The notes: generated by a model not told the origin, from the sequence alone. Positions 28,232 through 38,204 are shown, counted from the stretch's first letter. The stretch is 64,000 nucleotides of DNA from Streptococcus alactolyticus (GCF_012277075.1 NZ_JAAXMT010000010.1:1-64000), one strand, 5' to 3'. A program made the numbers and translations.

Positions 28232-29092
28232 ATGACTACATCTTACACATTTACCAATCCCTACCCAGACTGCACGGTCAAGGAACTCTTAGAAGAGCAC
28301 CTGCTGATTCCTCGGAAAATTCGGCATTTTTTGCGCACCAAAAAACACCTGCTCATCAACGGAGAAACCATTAATTGGCAAAGTTTGGTGCAAACAGGCG
28401 ACAGCATCCAGCTGACCTTTGATGAGGAAGATTATTCGCAAAAAGACATTCCCTTGGGACAAGCTAAATTGGTGGATTGCCTGTATCAAGACGAACACAT
28501 TATCATCGTCAACAAGCCCGAAGGCATGAAAACACACGGTAATGAACCAACAGAAATGGCTCTGCTTAACCATGTTTCGGCTTATGTAGGGCAAACCTGC
28601 TACGTGGTGCACCGTTTGGACAAGGAAACCAGCGGAGCTATTTTATTTGCCAAAAACCCTTTTATCCTGCCTATTTTAAACCGTTTGTTGGAAAACAAGG
28701 ACATTTCTCGTGAATATTGGTCCTTGGTTCAGGGGACTTTTGAGCCAAAACACCAAGTTTTTCAAGATAAGATTGGGCGCCACCGTCATGACCGCCGCAA
28801 ACGAGTAGTCGACCCTAAAAATGGCCAGCGCGCCATTACTATCGTGGACCGTTTAAAAGTTTTTTCAAAGGGAAGTCTGGTTCGCTGCCGCTTAAAAACA
28901 GGGCGAACGCACCAAATTCGAGTGCATTTGTCAGCGCATCATTATCCCATTATTGGGGACCCTTTGTACAGCCATGTGTCCGATGACCGCCTCATGCTGC
29001 ACGCCCACAAACTCAGTTTTACACATCCCTTAACCCTGCAAAAAATCAGCGTCGAAGCCCATTCTGACACGTTTGAAGCAGGCCTTTCTTAG
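28232..29092 (+). CDS. RluA-family pseudouridine synthase
   Basis: Isomerises uridines in rRNA or tRNA. The 286-aa protein has an S4-like N-terminal region (about 15-75) and the catalytic motif HRLDKETSGAILFAK with the Asp nucleophile (about residue 128). Later family motifs GRTHQIRVHL and GDPLY are intact. The ATG at 28232 is chosen because a longer reading would include the TATAAT. Probably leaderless. Which of RluC/RluD-like targets it modifies cannot be told. Confidence 0.92.
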   Translation: MTTSYTFTNPYPDCTVKELLEEHLLIPRKIRHFLRTKKHLLINGETINWQSLVQTGDSIQLTFDEEDYSQKDIPLGQAKLVDCLYQDEHIIIVNKPEGMKTHGNEPTEMALLNHVSAYVGQTCYVVHRLDKETSGAILFAKNPFILPILNRLLENKDISREYWSLVQGTFEPKHQVFQDKIGRHRHDRRKRVVDPKNGQRAITIVDRLKVFSKGSLVRCRLKTGRTHQIRVHLSAHHYPIIGDPLYSHVSDDRLMLHAHKLSFTHPLTLQKISVEAHSDTFEAGLS

Positions 29093-29148
29093 ATTCAAAA
29101 AAACAAGACCCAAACGCAGTTGAGTCTTGTTTTTAGTCGTCTTAAAAC

Positions 29149-30021
29149 TTACAAACCAGCTTCTTTTAAAGCGTCTGCCAATCTAGCAAAATCCGCAATA
29201 GAAAGGGCTTCGCCACGAACAGACGGTTTGATATCTGCCATGTCAAGCGCTTGTTCCAATTTAGCCTTGGTTTCCTCAGCTTTTCCAAAATGGCTAGTCA
29301 AATTATTCCAAAGGGTCTTGCGGCGGTGAACAAAGCTGATTTTAGCAATGCGGAAGAAGAAATCTTCATCTTTCACTTGAACAAGAGGTTGCTCACGGCG
29401 TGTCATTTTCAAAATAGCTGAATCCACGTTCGGTGCAGGCACAAAGACCGTGCGAGGCACGATGAAAGCCACCTTGGCTGTCATGTAATATTGCACCGCG
29501 ATTGACAATGACCCATAAGCCTTGATATTTGGCTCAGCTGAAATACGGTCTGCCACTTCTTTTTGCATCATCACGACAAATTCCGCAAATGGGATTTTTG
29601 ACTCAATCAAATGCATCAAGATAGGTGTGGTGATGTAGTAAGGCAGATTTGCGACCACCTTGATAGGCAAATCGGGATTTGCAAATGATTTGATATGGCT
29701 TTGCAAATCAGCTTTCAAAATGTCTCCGTTGATGACTTTGACGTTGTCAAAATCGCGGAGCGTATCCGCCAAAATCGGAATCAAACGGTCGTCAATTTCA
29801 AAAGCCATGACTTCAGCAGCATTTTCCGCCAAAAATTCCGTCAAAGCACCGATACCAGGACCAATTTCAATCACGTTGACACCCTTGTCAATCTCCGCTG
29901 TATCTACAATCTTTTGAAGAATATTGGTATCTGTCAAAAAGTTCTGTCCAAATGATTTTTTAAAGGTAAACCCATGACGCTCAAGAATAGCACGCGTCAC
30001 GCTATAATCTGCAATTCTCAT
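29149..30021 (-). CDS. rsmA: 16S rRNA A1518/A1519 dimethyltransferase
   Basis: KsgA-type SAM enzyme dimethylating two adenines in the 3' hairpin of 16S r[11 protein letters not shown], the SAM motif [14 protein letters not shown] and the catalytic [10 protein letters not shown] are present. I chose MRIADYSVT at 30021 (290 aa), since the upstream 24 codons show no family similarity. It follows rnmV and tatD in the order tatD-rnmV-rsmA seen in Firmicutes. Loss gives kasugamycin resistance in other bacteria. Confidence 0.96.
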   Translation of the reverse strand: MRIADYSVTRAILERHGFTFKKSFGQNFLTDTNILQKIVDTAEIDKGVNVIEIGPGIGALTEFLAENAAEVMAFEIDDRLIPILADTLRDFDNVKVINGDILKADLQSHIKSFANPDLPIKVVANLPYYITTPILMHLIESKIPFAEFVVMMQKEVADRISAEPNIKAYGSLSIAVQYYMTAKVAFIVPRTVFVPAPNVDSAILKMTRREQPLVQVKDEDFFFRIAKISFVHRRKTLWNNLTSHFGKAEETKAKLEQALDMADIKPSVRGEALSIADFARLADALKEAGL

Positions 30022-30110
30022 AATCAATATTCCCCAACCAAAACGTGGGGACTTTTCTTTCCTTTCGTTTCTATCAATCTTAGTATAGAACACAGAAGAC
30101 TCTTAAAAAG

Positions 30111-30680
30111 TCAGCCCTCATATGTTGCCATCGTTTCTTCTACTTCGGCCAAAGTAATGTCAAAGAGCTCTAAGCGTTTGAGAAGTTGTTTGCCGTTGCT
30201 ATAACCAATACGAAGCTTTTCGCCCAAATATTCGCGACGTTTACGGCTATCTGCTCCCATTAAAAGCCCCAAGCGCATTAAGTCTGTTTTCGTGATGTCA
30301 AACTGGTCATCGTCATCAAAATGCCCCAACACACCTGACAAAGCCTTTTGCAAATCATCAAAACTGGCGTGTTCGACACCGAGCGAGCGCCCTTTTGTTT
30401 TTGACTTGGGAGCCGCCTCATCACGATTTAAAAAGGCGTGTTTCACATTTGGGATGGCATTCATGATGATTTTACGAATGCGTTCGCCGTTGTAATCTGG
30501 GTCGGTAAAGACAATAACCCCACGAAGATCATTTAATTTGTCAATACGCTCAAGGTCGTCATCATTGATAGCAGAACCTCGTGTTTCGTAGGTGTCCACA
30601 TCGTAGAAACGACGCAAATTGGCTGTGTCGTCCTTGCCTTCAACCACAACCACTTCTTGAATTTTAATTTTCTCAGTCAC
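30111..30680 (-). CDS. rnmV: ribonuclease M5
   Basis: TOPRIM-domain endonuclease that matures 5S rRNA. The TOPRIM motifs VVVVEGKDD and FTDPDYNGERIR are present. The start is GTG at 30680, with AGAGGTTG upstream; ORF extension to 30734 lies inside tatD. The 189-aa protein has normal length. It overlaps the tatD end by 8 bases. Confidence 0.93.
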   Translation of the reverse strand: MTEKIKIQEVVVVEGKDDTANLRRFYDVDTYETRGSAINDDDLERIDKLNDLRGVIVFTDPDYNGERIRKIIMNAIPNVKHAFLNRDEAAPKSKTKGRSLGVEHASFDDLQKALSGVLGHFDDDDQFDITKTDLMRLGLLMGADSRKRREYLGEKLRIGYSNGKQLLKRLELFDITLAEVEETMATYEG

Positions 30681-31446
30681 AATCAAACAACCTCTTTGCA
30701 TTTTCTGTTGTCGCTTGTGCCACTTCTTCCACACTCAAGCCACGGAGTTCTGCGATTTTATCTACAACATAGCGAGTATAAGCCGTGCGGTTTTCACGTC
30801 CACGTTTTGGAACAGGGGCAAGGTATGGGGCATCTGTTTCCACCAAAATCTTATCCAACGGCAATTTTTGCGCAGCTTCTTGCACATCAAGGGCTTTTTT
30901 AAAAGTGACAACCCCTGAAAATGAAATCATCATACCAAGCTCGATAAAACGCTCTGCCATTTCCAAAGACCCTGAAAAAGAATGAATAATCCCACCACGA
31001 GGGCCAACACCTGCCTCTTTGATAACTTGATAGGTGTCTTCTAGGGCATCGCGGGTGTGGACGATGAAAGGCAAATCATGGTCTTTTGATAATTGAATCT
31101 GACGCTTGAAAATCTCAATCTGAACATCTTTCGGGTCTTCCATCCAATAATAATCCAATCCAATCTCACCTAGACCAATCACTTTTGGATGTGACAAGTG
31201 GGCGACAATCATATCCTCCACTTCTTGATTGTAAGACCCAGCTTCTGTCGGATGCCAACCAATTGTAGCATAAACTTCAGGGTATTTTTCAGCCAAATCA
31301 AGGGCACGTTTAATCGTTGGTGCATCAAAACCAACCACATTGTGCCGAGTGACGCCCATTTCCTTAGCTAGCGCCAATTCTTCATCTTCACGCCCAACAA
31401 AATCGTCAGCGTTTAAATGCGTGTGTGTATCAAAAATCGTTATCAT
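30673..31446 (-). CDS. tatD: TatD-family deoxyribonuclease
   Basis: Metal-dependent TIM-barrel hydrolase. The metal ligands sit in DTHTHLNADDF, GLGEIGLDYYW, HTRDA, HSFSG and ETDAPYLAP. The protein is 257 aa. It is first in the tatD-rnmV-rsmA operon. TatD proteins degrade DNA 3' to 5' and have been linked to DNA repair and apoptosis-like processes. Confidence 0.94.
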   Translation of the reverse strand: MITIFDTHTHLNADDFVGREDEELALAKEMGVTRHNVVGFDAPTIKRALDLAEKYPEVYATIGWHPTEAGSYNQEVEDMIVAHLSHPKVIGLGEIGLDYYWMEDPKDVQIEIFKRQIQLSKDHDLPFIVHTRDALEDTYQVIKEAGVGPRGGIIHSFSGSLEMAERFIELGMMISFSGVVTFKKALDVQEAAQKLPLDKILVETDAPYLAPVPKRGRENRTAYTRYVVDKIAELRGLSVEEVAQATTENAKRLFDCD

Positions 31447-31551
31447 GTATTAGTCTATTCCTCTTTTTTCTCGTTTTTATTATAACATACTTCACGAAAA
31501 GGTATCCTGACACTAGGTTCACAAAAGAGCTGCACTTTCAAGCAAACGAAA

Positions 31552-31580
31552 ATACCATCAGTCTCGAGCACTGATGGTAT
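31552..31580 (-). terminator. rpmH terminator
   Basis: Perfect 11-bp stem ATACCATCAGT / ACTGATGGTAT, followed on minus by TTTTCG. Confidence 0.8.
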
Positions 31581-31595
31581 GGTTTATTCTATCAA

Positions 31596-31730
31596 TTAAG
31601 CAGATAAAACTTTACGTCCTTTACGACGACGTGCAGCTAGGACACGACGACCGTTTTTAGTCGACATACGGTGACGGAAGCCATGCTTACGTTGACGACG
31701 AATTTTACTTGGTTGATAAGTACGTTTCAC
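31596..31730 (-). CDS. rpmH: 50S ribosomal protein L34
   Basis: 44-aa basic protein ([18 protein letters not shown]). The start is GTG at 31730, with AGGAGGTAATC just upstream. As in other streptococci it is not beside dnaA; rnpA lies 15 kb away in this window. Confidence 0.96.
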
Positions 31731-31958
31731 AGTGATTACCTCCTCATAGATTTTCGTATTCGTTTAGCCGGCTATTTTTGATCAGTTACTAAACATACCT
31801 TATTATTTTATAACAAGAATGGCATCCTGTCAAGCTGTACCGCTCTTTTGTTTGTGTCTATTTTTTTGAGAATAATCATCAAGCCTATAAATCAAGAGAT
31901 TTCTCTGTTGAATTTTTTCAAAAAAAAATACCGAAACAAAGGTTTCCTTGCTTCAGTC

Positions 31959-32067
31959 TTGACTTTATTGGCTTTTTTTGTGTTACAATAACTTCAGACT
32001 GATTAAGCAAAGTGTAGATTTGTCTTAATCGGTGGAGTAGAAGTTACCCGCTTCTGCTCCTTTTTTT
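31959..32067 (+). ncRNA. putative small RNA with own promoter and terminator
   Basis: The -35 TTGACT (31959-31964) and an extended -10 TGtTACAAT (31984-31989) would start an RNA near 31996. It contains a hairpin GATTAAG (32001-32007) / CTTAATC (32024-32030) and ends in terminator GGAGTAGAAG / CTTCTGCTCC followed by T7. Length is about 70 nt. No ORF. Family not recognised. Confidence 0.6.
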
Positions 32068-32154
32068 GATTTTCTACAATGATATTATAACAAAATTGTC
32101 AGAAAAATGCAAACAAAAACAACTTAAAAAAGCCTTAAAATCCAAAAAATTTTA

Positions 32155-32755
32155 AAGTTTTTAATACTTAAATTTTTGGCGGTCAAGAGAAGTAAATTTC
32201 CCAGCACGTTGAAAAATTTTGCGTGATTTAAATATCGTTTGTTCCTTCGCTTCTCGGAGATAACCAACGCTTAAACGTTGATTTTGATAGTATTCATGTT
32301 TTTTGTTTTTAAGATAATTATAGTAAGCATTTGGACAGATGTTCATTCTTCTAAGAAGCCATCTGACCCCAAATGTCTGTTGATATTTCTGGATGAACTG
32401 GTACTGAGCTAATCGATTTCCTTCGCAAAGAATGCTGCCGCTTTTTTTTAAAAATCATTTTCCTTTTTGAGTTCTTCAATTTCTTTGCGTAGCTTTTTTG
32501 CAACTTCGTATGAATCAGATTCTTCCCGTTTTGTTGGGCTGTTATCGCATTCTTTGCGGTATTGCTGTAACCAGTATGTCAGCGTGCCTTGTCCAAGATT
32601 ATATTCTTCGGTCAGGCTTTTCTTGGTTCGTCCCTCTTCCAGATAGAGGCGAAGAACCTTTTGTTTGAGCTCAGGCTCGTAACGATTATTTGTCATTGTA
32701 ACATCTCCTTGGATTATGTATGTATTTTACCAAACTATACACAGGTGTTACAACT
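32155..32755 (-). mobile_element. IS3-family remnant
   Basis: OrfA-like protein 32448-32696 (82 aa) has a helix-turn-helix (KQKVLRLYLEEGRTKKSLTE) and a short coiled coil, then breaks. The following sequence reads, with frameshifts, as the start of OrfB (RLAQYQFIQKYQQTFGVRWL and RRMNICPNAYYNYLKNKK, 32161-32346). It then degenerates, with no DDE domain. The right end near 32752 starts TGTAACACCTGTG. Truncated and inactive. Confidence 0.8.
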
Positions 32756-32980
32756 TAATTATATCAGGTCAAATTTATTGGTTATAACAATTATACTTAT
32801 AGCTCTTATTACTACACTTGTAGTAGGAATTAAATATCTAAAAAATAGGTCTTCAAGTCATCTTCTACCACAAAAAACTTCTTCAGAACATATGATCACC
32901 ATGGAGAAACTATTAGCAACTAGTCTATGCATATTAGACCTCGTTATTCTTATCCATTCTAGCTTTCATCTTTTATCTTA
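32756..32980 (+). pseudogene. fragment of a membrane protein
   Basis: Open frame running out of the IS3 remnant. It has one hydrophobic segment (LLVITIILIALITTLVVGIKYL), then a polar stretch, then a second hydrophobic end (LCILDLVILIHSS). No start signal of its own, so it looks like the C-terminal part of a gene cut by the IS. Family not recognised. Confidence 0.4.
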
Positions 32981-33409
32981 ACATTACAATTTGAAAAGTT
33001 ACTGCTACATATTAACTTCAATGTCAAATTTAGCTCGAATATTATTATAAAAGTTAACATACTATAATTGATAAATATTATGATTAATGATTATCATAAC
33101 AAGATTACCCTAGTTTGAAAGACACTCCTAATTGTCAATATAGAATCTAACAATTAGAAGTGTTTTTATAATACCAACTTTCAAAAATCAAACTATGATA
33201 AAAAATACTTTTGAATACAATCCAACTTCATCCCTTTTCTTAAAATAGGCTATATTTTTATTTTATACACTATATGGCATCATTAGTTATTATCTGATGA
33301 AAGCAATACTTTTCAACTTATTATTTTTCTAACTTGGTAGTGTATCATCTAATCTAACATAGATTTTTATGTCTAATTTAATTGACAGATTGAATCTCAA
33401 GCAATTATA
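32981..33409. other. gene-free AT-rich stretch with operator-like palindrome and terminator
   Basis: About 430 bases without a supportable gene. It contains TTATGAT...ATCATAA (33078-33099), whose core ATGATTATCAT resembles a Fur-type operator, then a terminator-like hairpin CACTcCTAATTGT / ACAATTAGaAGTG with T tail (33123-33167). It looks like a promoter/terminator remnant. Confidence 0.4.
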
Positions 33410-35206
33410 TCACACATTTTTACGTGCTCGTAATGCTGAGAGAATTGAAACAGTATCAACAACTTCTTGAAGCATAGCTCCTAATAAAGTTGGGATGACA
33501 CCTGTTGCTGCAATGACCATCAGCACTAAACAAACAAATAAACCAATTAAAACAGATTGTTTAGCGATTTTCATGGTGTGTTTTGCAATAGCAATAACTT
33601 GTGCAACCTTACTCAAATCATCTTTCATGATGACAACATCTGCGTTCTCACTTGCTGCTGTTGATCCATGAGCACCCATAGCAATTCCGACATCTGCGGT
33701 TACAAGGGCTGGGGCATCATTTACACCATCTCCCACCATTAAAACTGGTCCATTTTGGACTTCAATATCTTTTAAGTGCTTAATTTTATCCTGCGGTAAG
33801 CAATCTGCGAAGACTTTATTAATACCAACCTGCTCTGCTATTTCCTTAGCGACTGAATATTTATCTCCAGTGAGCATAACTAGGTTTTTAACATCCATTT
33901 GTTGGAGTTTTTGCATTGTTTCCTTGGCTTCAGGTCGAACGGAGTCCTTAAAAGTAATATATCCGAGTAGATGACCGTTTTTACCAACATAAATGCTAGT
34001 TTCTTTTGAAAGATTTTCAGAACTAAAGTTTTTGATAAGGCTCGGTTTGCCTGCTGAAACTTCATTACCTGAAATCTTTCCTATGATACCTTGAGCCGTT
34101 ACTTCAGTTGCTGATGTGACAGGTAAAAATGTAATACCTTTACTTTTAGCGTATTGTACTAGTGAACGTGCTAAGATATGTGATGAATTTTGTTCAAGAC
34201 TTGCTGCAAGCTGAATGAGTTCTTCTTCCGTGGTCCCTTCAACTGCGATGATTTGATTGACAGCTAGGTTTCCTTGTGTAATAGTACCCGTCTTATCAAA
34301 AGCTACAGATTTTGCACCAGACAACTTTTCTAGGGTTGTCCCTGTTCTAATAATAATCCCGTTCTTTGATGCTTGACTCATGCCAGCAACCAGTGCTACA
34401 GGAGCTGCTAATATTAGGGGACATGGCGAAGCTACAACAAGGACTTGAGCAAAACGCACTGGATCTTTTGAGACAAACCAAGCAAATCCACCGATTACAT
34501 AAGCAATGACTGTAAAAGGAATTGAATAGCGATCAGCAAGTCTAACAAATGGTGCAGGATTTGAAGTTGACTCTTTTACCAATCTCACCAATTGTTGGTA
34601 TTGACTATCTTCAGCCAGTGAAGTAACTTCAAATTGGATAGAATTTGAACCATTCATAGAACCAGATAAAATATTATCTCCAACCTTCTTTTCAATTGGT
34701 TTAGATTCACCAGTCAGTGAGGCTTCATTAAAATCAGATTCTCCACGTAAAATACGTCCATCTACTGGCACCATCTCATCAGGTCTAACGACGACTACAT
34801 CACCAATTTTTAAAGCTTCAACAGGAACATCTTCCAACTCGTGTCCAATCAAGCGATGTGCAATTTTGGGACTATTATCAAGAAGACTTCGTAATTCACG
34901 ACTGGCCTGTTTACTGGCATAATCTTCAAGACTTTCCCCACCTGTAAGCATGATGAGAATCATAAGACTAGCCCAATAATCACCAACAAGTAAGGTAGCA
35001 ATAATAGCTGAAATAGCTAGAATATCAACACCGTACTGACCAGATTTTAAAGTCTTAATCATATCAATAAGCATTGATAAAGACATAATACCGCCGGCAA
35101 TAGCCACTAGAATGTAGGCCAAATCTGGTTTATGAAGAATAAAATTAATAACCAATGCACATAGTGCAATAGTTAGAGTTGTAAGTAATTTTTTGAAGTT
35201 TGACAT
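33410..35206 (-). CDS. P1B-4-type metal efflux ATPase (PmtA-like)
   Basis: 598-aa heavy-metal P-type ATPase without an N-terminal metal-binding domain. The transmembrane metal motif is SPC (about residues 260-262), typical of the P1B-4 group (Fe/Co/Zn) rather than CPC. TGES (about 165), phosphorylation DKTGT (D304), and GDGVNDAPAL (about 500) are intact. The usual HP pair reads SSHILA, so the Pro is replaced. ATG 35206 follows GAGGTG. A PerR-like box lies upstream, which fits PmtA, the peroxide-regulated iron exporter of S. pyogenes; this identity is inferred. Confidence 0.82.
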   Translation of the reverse strand: MSNFKKLLTTLTIALCALVINFILHKPDLAYILVAIAGGIMSLSMLIDMIKTLKSGQYGVDILAISAIIATLLVGDYWASLMILIMLTGGESLEDYASKQASRELRSLLDNSPKIAHRLIGHELEDVPVEALKIGDVVVVRPDEMVPVDGRILRGESDFNEASLTGESKPIEKKVGDNILSGSMNGSNSIQFEVTSLAEDSQYQQLVRLVKESTSNPAPFVRLADRYSIPFTVIAYVIGGFAWFVSKDPVRFAQVLVVASPCPLILAAPVALVAGMSQASKNGIIIRTGTTLEKLSGAKSVAFDKTGTITQGNLAVNQIIAVEGTTEEELIQLAASLEQNSSHILARSLVQYAKSKGITFLPVTSATEVTAQGIIGKISGNEVSAGKPSLIKNFSSENLSKETSIYVGKNGHLLGYITFKDSVRPEAKETMQKLQQMDVKNLVMLTGDKYSVAKEIAEQVGINKVFADCLPQDKIKHLKDIEVQNGPVLMVGDGVNDAPALVTADVGIAMGAHGSTAASENADVVIMKDDLSKVAQVIAIAKHTMKIAKQSVLIGLFVCLVLMVIAATGVIPTLLGAMLQEVVDTVSILSALRARKNV

Positions 35207-35263
35207 TCTATTCACCTCTTTCTTACTTTTATTATATTATAATAGTTCCAAAAAAACTACTAT

Positions 35264-35278
35264 TTATAATGATTCTAA
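35264..35278. promoter_or_regulatory. PerR box
   Basis: TTATAATGATTCTAA matches the PerR consensus TTATAATNATTATAA with one mismatch. It lies about 60 bases upstream of the P-type ATPase start. Confidence 0.65.
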
Positions 35279-35390
35279 ATAAAAATCAAATTATTAAGTG
35301 CAACAAATATTTTACTGAGCTAAGTCAATATATCTTATTATCATAGTGTGACTTTTATCTAACTTCATAGAATGCAGTAAGTGACTATTT

Positions 35391-35770
35391 ATGGGCGTGA
35401 AAAAATCTCTTGAATACCGTGTTCTAAAATATTACTGGAAACTCATTCAAAAGGATAGTCGAAAATTATCGCCCAATGCTTTTTATTCAAGGACTTTCAG
35501 AGAAACTCTAATATCTAAAGAGTATTTAAAAAGATTTTTCAAACACGTACCGCAACTTAAAAATTACTACAACCTTTATCCGTTATCAGAAATACATCAC
35601 TAATGCTACTCCCTTATTCTAACGTCAAACCTGAAGCTACTAACAAACTCATCAAAGATATTAAACGAAACACTTTTGGTTACAGGAACTTTGACAACTT
35701 TAAAAAACGCATTTACCTCGCTTTAAACATCAAAAAATCGAGAACATCATTTGTTCTCGCTAGAGTTTAA
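35391..35770 (+). mobile_element. ISL3-family transposase remnant
   Basis: Two pieces of the C-terminal part of an ISL3-type (IS1167-like) transposase. 35391-35603 carries VLKYYWKLIQKDSRKLSP. 35603-35770 carries LPYSNVKPEATNKLIKDIKR and FGYRNFDNFKKRIYLALNIK. They lie in different frames, with sequence missing between, and the N-terminal domain is absent. Inactive. It borders the broken ABC exporter that follows. Confidence 0.75.
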
Positions 35771-35788
35771 CTTTGACACCTATTACAG

Positions 35789-36834
35789 TTGACAAAGAGC
35801 GATTCATATGCAGGTAACTCTCATCATAGCAAGGACGAATACAATTCATGGTTAATTAATGACATGAATTTATTAAAAGATAACGGTTTTAATCAGTTAT
35901 ACAGCGCCATTGAAAGTATTATAACTGTGCTATTTAACGCTTTTGCTATCATTTATTTTCATTGGCTACTACTTGCGGTTAGTATTTTAATGACTGCTTT
36001 AGTTTACTTTCTTCCTAAAATTTTTGAAAATAATATTGCACAAGAAACGGAGGCTGTTTCATCTGATTTGACTGTTGCTTTAAATCGTACAAGTGATTAT
36101 TTAAGTGGTTTTGACATTTTTTCCACAATAATCAAACTGCTTACTTTAAAAATCGCATTTTAGCAGACTTTTTCACAGTGGTAAAATCCAAGGTTAAGTT
36201 GGCAAGAAGCTCTAGTACGGCTAATTCTCTTTCATTGATGTCAAGTGTTGTGGCACAAGTAATTATTTTTATGGTTACTGGTTATCTAGTCATTAAGGGG
36301 GAAATCACTACGGGGGTTATTTTCTCAATTGCCAATCTAACCAGTTGCCTATTCAACTACACTAGGGGAGCTGCTTATAACATTGTTACCTTTAAAGCGA
36401 CCTTTAAATTGCTAGAAAAATACCCTAAAAAAGTAAGTATTGAGAATCTCGATGCCATAACTAATTTTAATTAAGAATTGGTTATTCACGATTTGTGTGT
36501 CACTTTTGAAAATGGCAATAGCATCACCTATCCTAATATTACGATTAAGAAAGGAGAAAAAGTTGCTATTGTGGGAGGCTCGGGTGCTGGAAAATCAACA
36601 TTAATCCGAGTATTAACAGGAGAATTGACCTGCTATGACGGTGATATTGTGATTGATAATCATCATTACAAAGATACGTTGCTAGAAAGTTTGCAAACTA
36701 TTTTTGCCTTGATTCCTCAAAAACCACATATTTTTAAAGAATCTTTACTTGATAATCTGACCCTTAGTCGTTCTGTGGATAAGGACGTTTTTAAAAAGGT
36801 TTTGACTTTTGCACATGTGGATAGCTTTATTTGA
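35789..36834 (+). pseudogene. ABC exporter (membrane + ATPase) remnant
   Basis: Half-transporter of the ABCB/peptide-exporter type broken in at least four ways. The start is lost near the ISL3 remnant. The frame shifts at a T6 run near 36117-36122, since FHNNQTAYFKNRILADFF continues in another frame. An in-frame TAA sits at 36472-36474. The gene ends at 36834, before the signature, Walker B and switch regions. Membrane helices lie in 35850-36400. Walker A GGSGAGKST is at about 36574-36600. Original substrate unknown. Confidence 0.8.
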
Positions 36835-36993
36835 CCAAATTATAAAACTCTGAACATTCTTAGCTGCCTCTTTTTTATCGTTCGTTTTTTATACAACAAA
36901 AATACTATTTTACTTATAATAAAAAATAAGATATAATAATATCCTAACATTATTTAAAACATTGTGTCTTAATATTCGTAAAAAGGAGAAGTG

Positions 36994-38199
36994 ATGTCTA
37001 CCAACAATCGTTATGTCATCGCAAGTTGTGGTGTTATCTTGCATTTAATGCTAGGCTCTACCTACGCTTGGAGTGTTTATCGTAATCCTATTATTGCTGA
37101 GACTAGCTGGAATCAATCAGCGATTGCCTTTGCTTTTTCGCTTGCCATTTTCTGTTTGGGCATGTCGGCTGCATTTATGGGGCAAGTTGTGGAAAAATTT
37201 GGACCTCGTGTTACTGGTACCATTTCTGCTATCTTATATGCTTCTGGAAACATCCTGACAGGCTTTGCTATTGCCCAGCATAGTATCTTTCTGCTTTATC
37301 TTGGTTATGGTGTCCTTGGCGGTATCGGGCTGGGTACGGGCTATGTCACACCCGTATCAATGATTATCAAGTGGTTTCCTGATAAACGAGGGCTGGCAAC
37401 TGGGCTAGCTATAATGGGATTTGGCTTTGCCTCTCTTTTAACCGGTCCAATTGCGCATTTTTTAATCACCAAATATGATGTTATCAACACCTTTTACCTG
37501 TTAGGGGGAGCTTATTTTCTGGTCATGCTTATCGTCTCACAGTTTCTCAAATTTCCATCCTACAGTGAACAGGATACTGACGACAGTCATAAGCAATTAA
37601 GTCAAGGTATTGGAGCTAAAAAAGCCTTAAAAACAGTTGAATTTTACCTGCTCTGGCTAATTCTCTTCATCAACATTTCTTGTGGGCTTGCCTTAATCTC
37701 TGTTGTCTCACCTATGGCACAAGATATAGCTGGCATGACTGCCAACCAAGCTGCCATTATCGTTGGGCTTATGGGAATTTTCAATGGCTTTGGAAGATTG
37801 CTCTGGGCTAGCTTGTCAGACTATATCGGTCGTCCGCTGACCTTCCTTATTTTATTTGTTGTTAATATACTCATGACTGTATCGCTCATATTCCTTCACG
37901 CGCCAGCATTGTTCACCATTGCCATGGCTGTGCTCATGACTTGCTACGGAGCTGGCTTCTCACTCATTCCACCATATCTTAGCGATATTTTCGGTGCTAA
38001 AGAGCTAGCAACCATGCACGGTTATATTTTAACAGCTTGGGGAATGGCTGCGCTAGCAGGTCCAATGCTGCTTGCTGTCACATACTCAGCAACCAAATCA
38101 TACATAAGTACTCTTATTATCTTTATCCTACTCTATCTACTTGCACTAGCTATTACACTTTGGCTAAAATCACAAAAAGAAAATAAATATTTATCATAA
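36994..38199 (+). CDS. MFS transporter, OFA (oxalate/formate antiporter) family
   Basis: 401-aa permease with about 12 membrane segments. The start LHLMLGSTYAWSVYRNPI and the MFS loop motifs (PDKRGLATGLAIMGFGFASL; SDYIGRP between helices 8 and 9) place it in the OFA family, which moves small carboxylates by exchange or symport. ATG at 36994 is preceded by AAGGAGAA; a GTG one codon earlier is possible. It sits beside the malate permease and malic enzyme remnant, hinting at a carboxylate theme. Substrate not known. Confidence 0.85.
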   Translation: MSTNNRYVIASCGVILHLMLGSTYAWSVYRNPIIAETSWNQSAIAFAFSLAIFCLGMSAAFMGQVVEKFGPRVTGTISAILYASGNILTGFAIAQHSIFLLYLGYGVLGGIGLGTGYVTPVSMIIKWFPDKRGLATGLAIMGFGFASLLTGPIAHFLITKYDVINTFYLLGGAYFLVMLIVSQFLKFPSYSEQDTDDSHKQLSQGIGAKKALKTVEFYLLWLILFINISCGLALISVVSPMAQDIAGMTANQAAIIVGLMGIFNGFGRLLWASLSDYIGRPLTFLILFVVNILMTVSLIFLHAPALFTIAMAVLMTCYGAGFSLIPPYLSDIFGAKELATMHGYILTAWGMAALAGPMLLAVTYSATKSYISTLIIFILLYLLALAITLWLKSQKENKYLS

Positions 38200-38204
38200 A
38201 AATA

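Noticed and set aside
31959-32067. csRNA call for this small RNA
   Set aside because: No TTTAAG-N5-TTTAAG upstream of its -10, unlike the locus at 60.85 kb.
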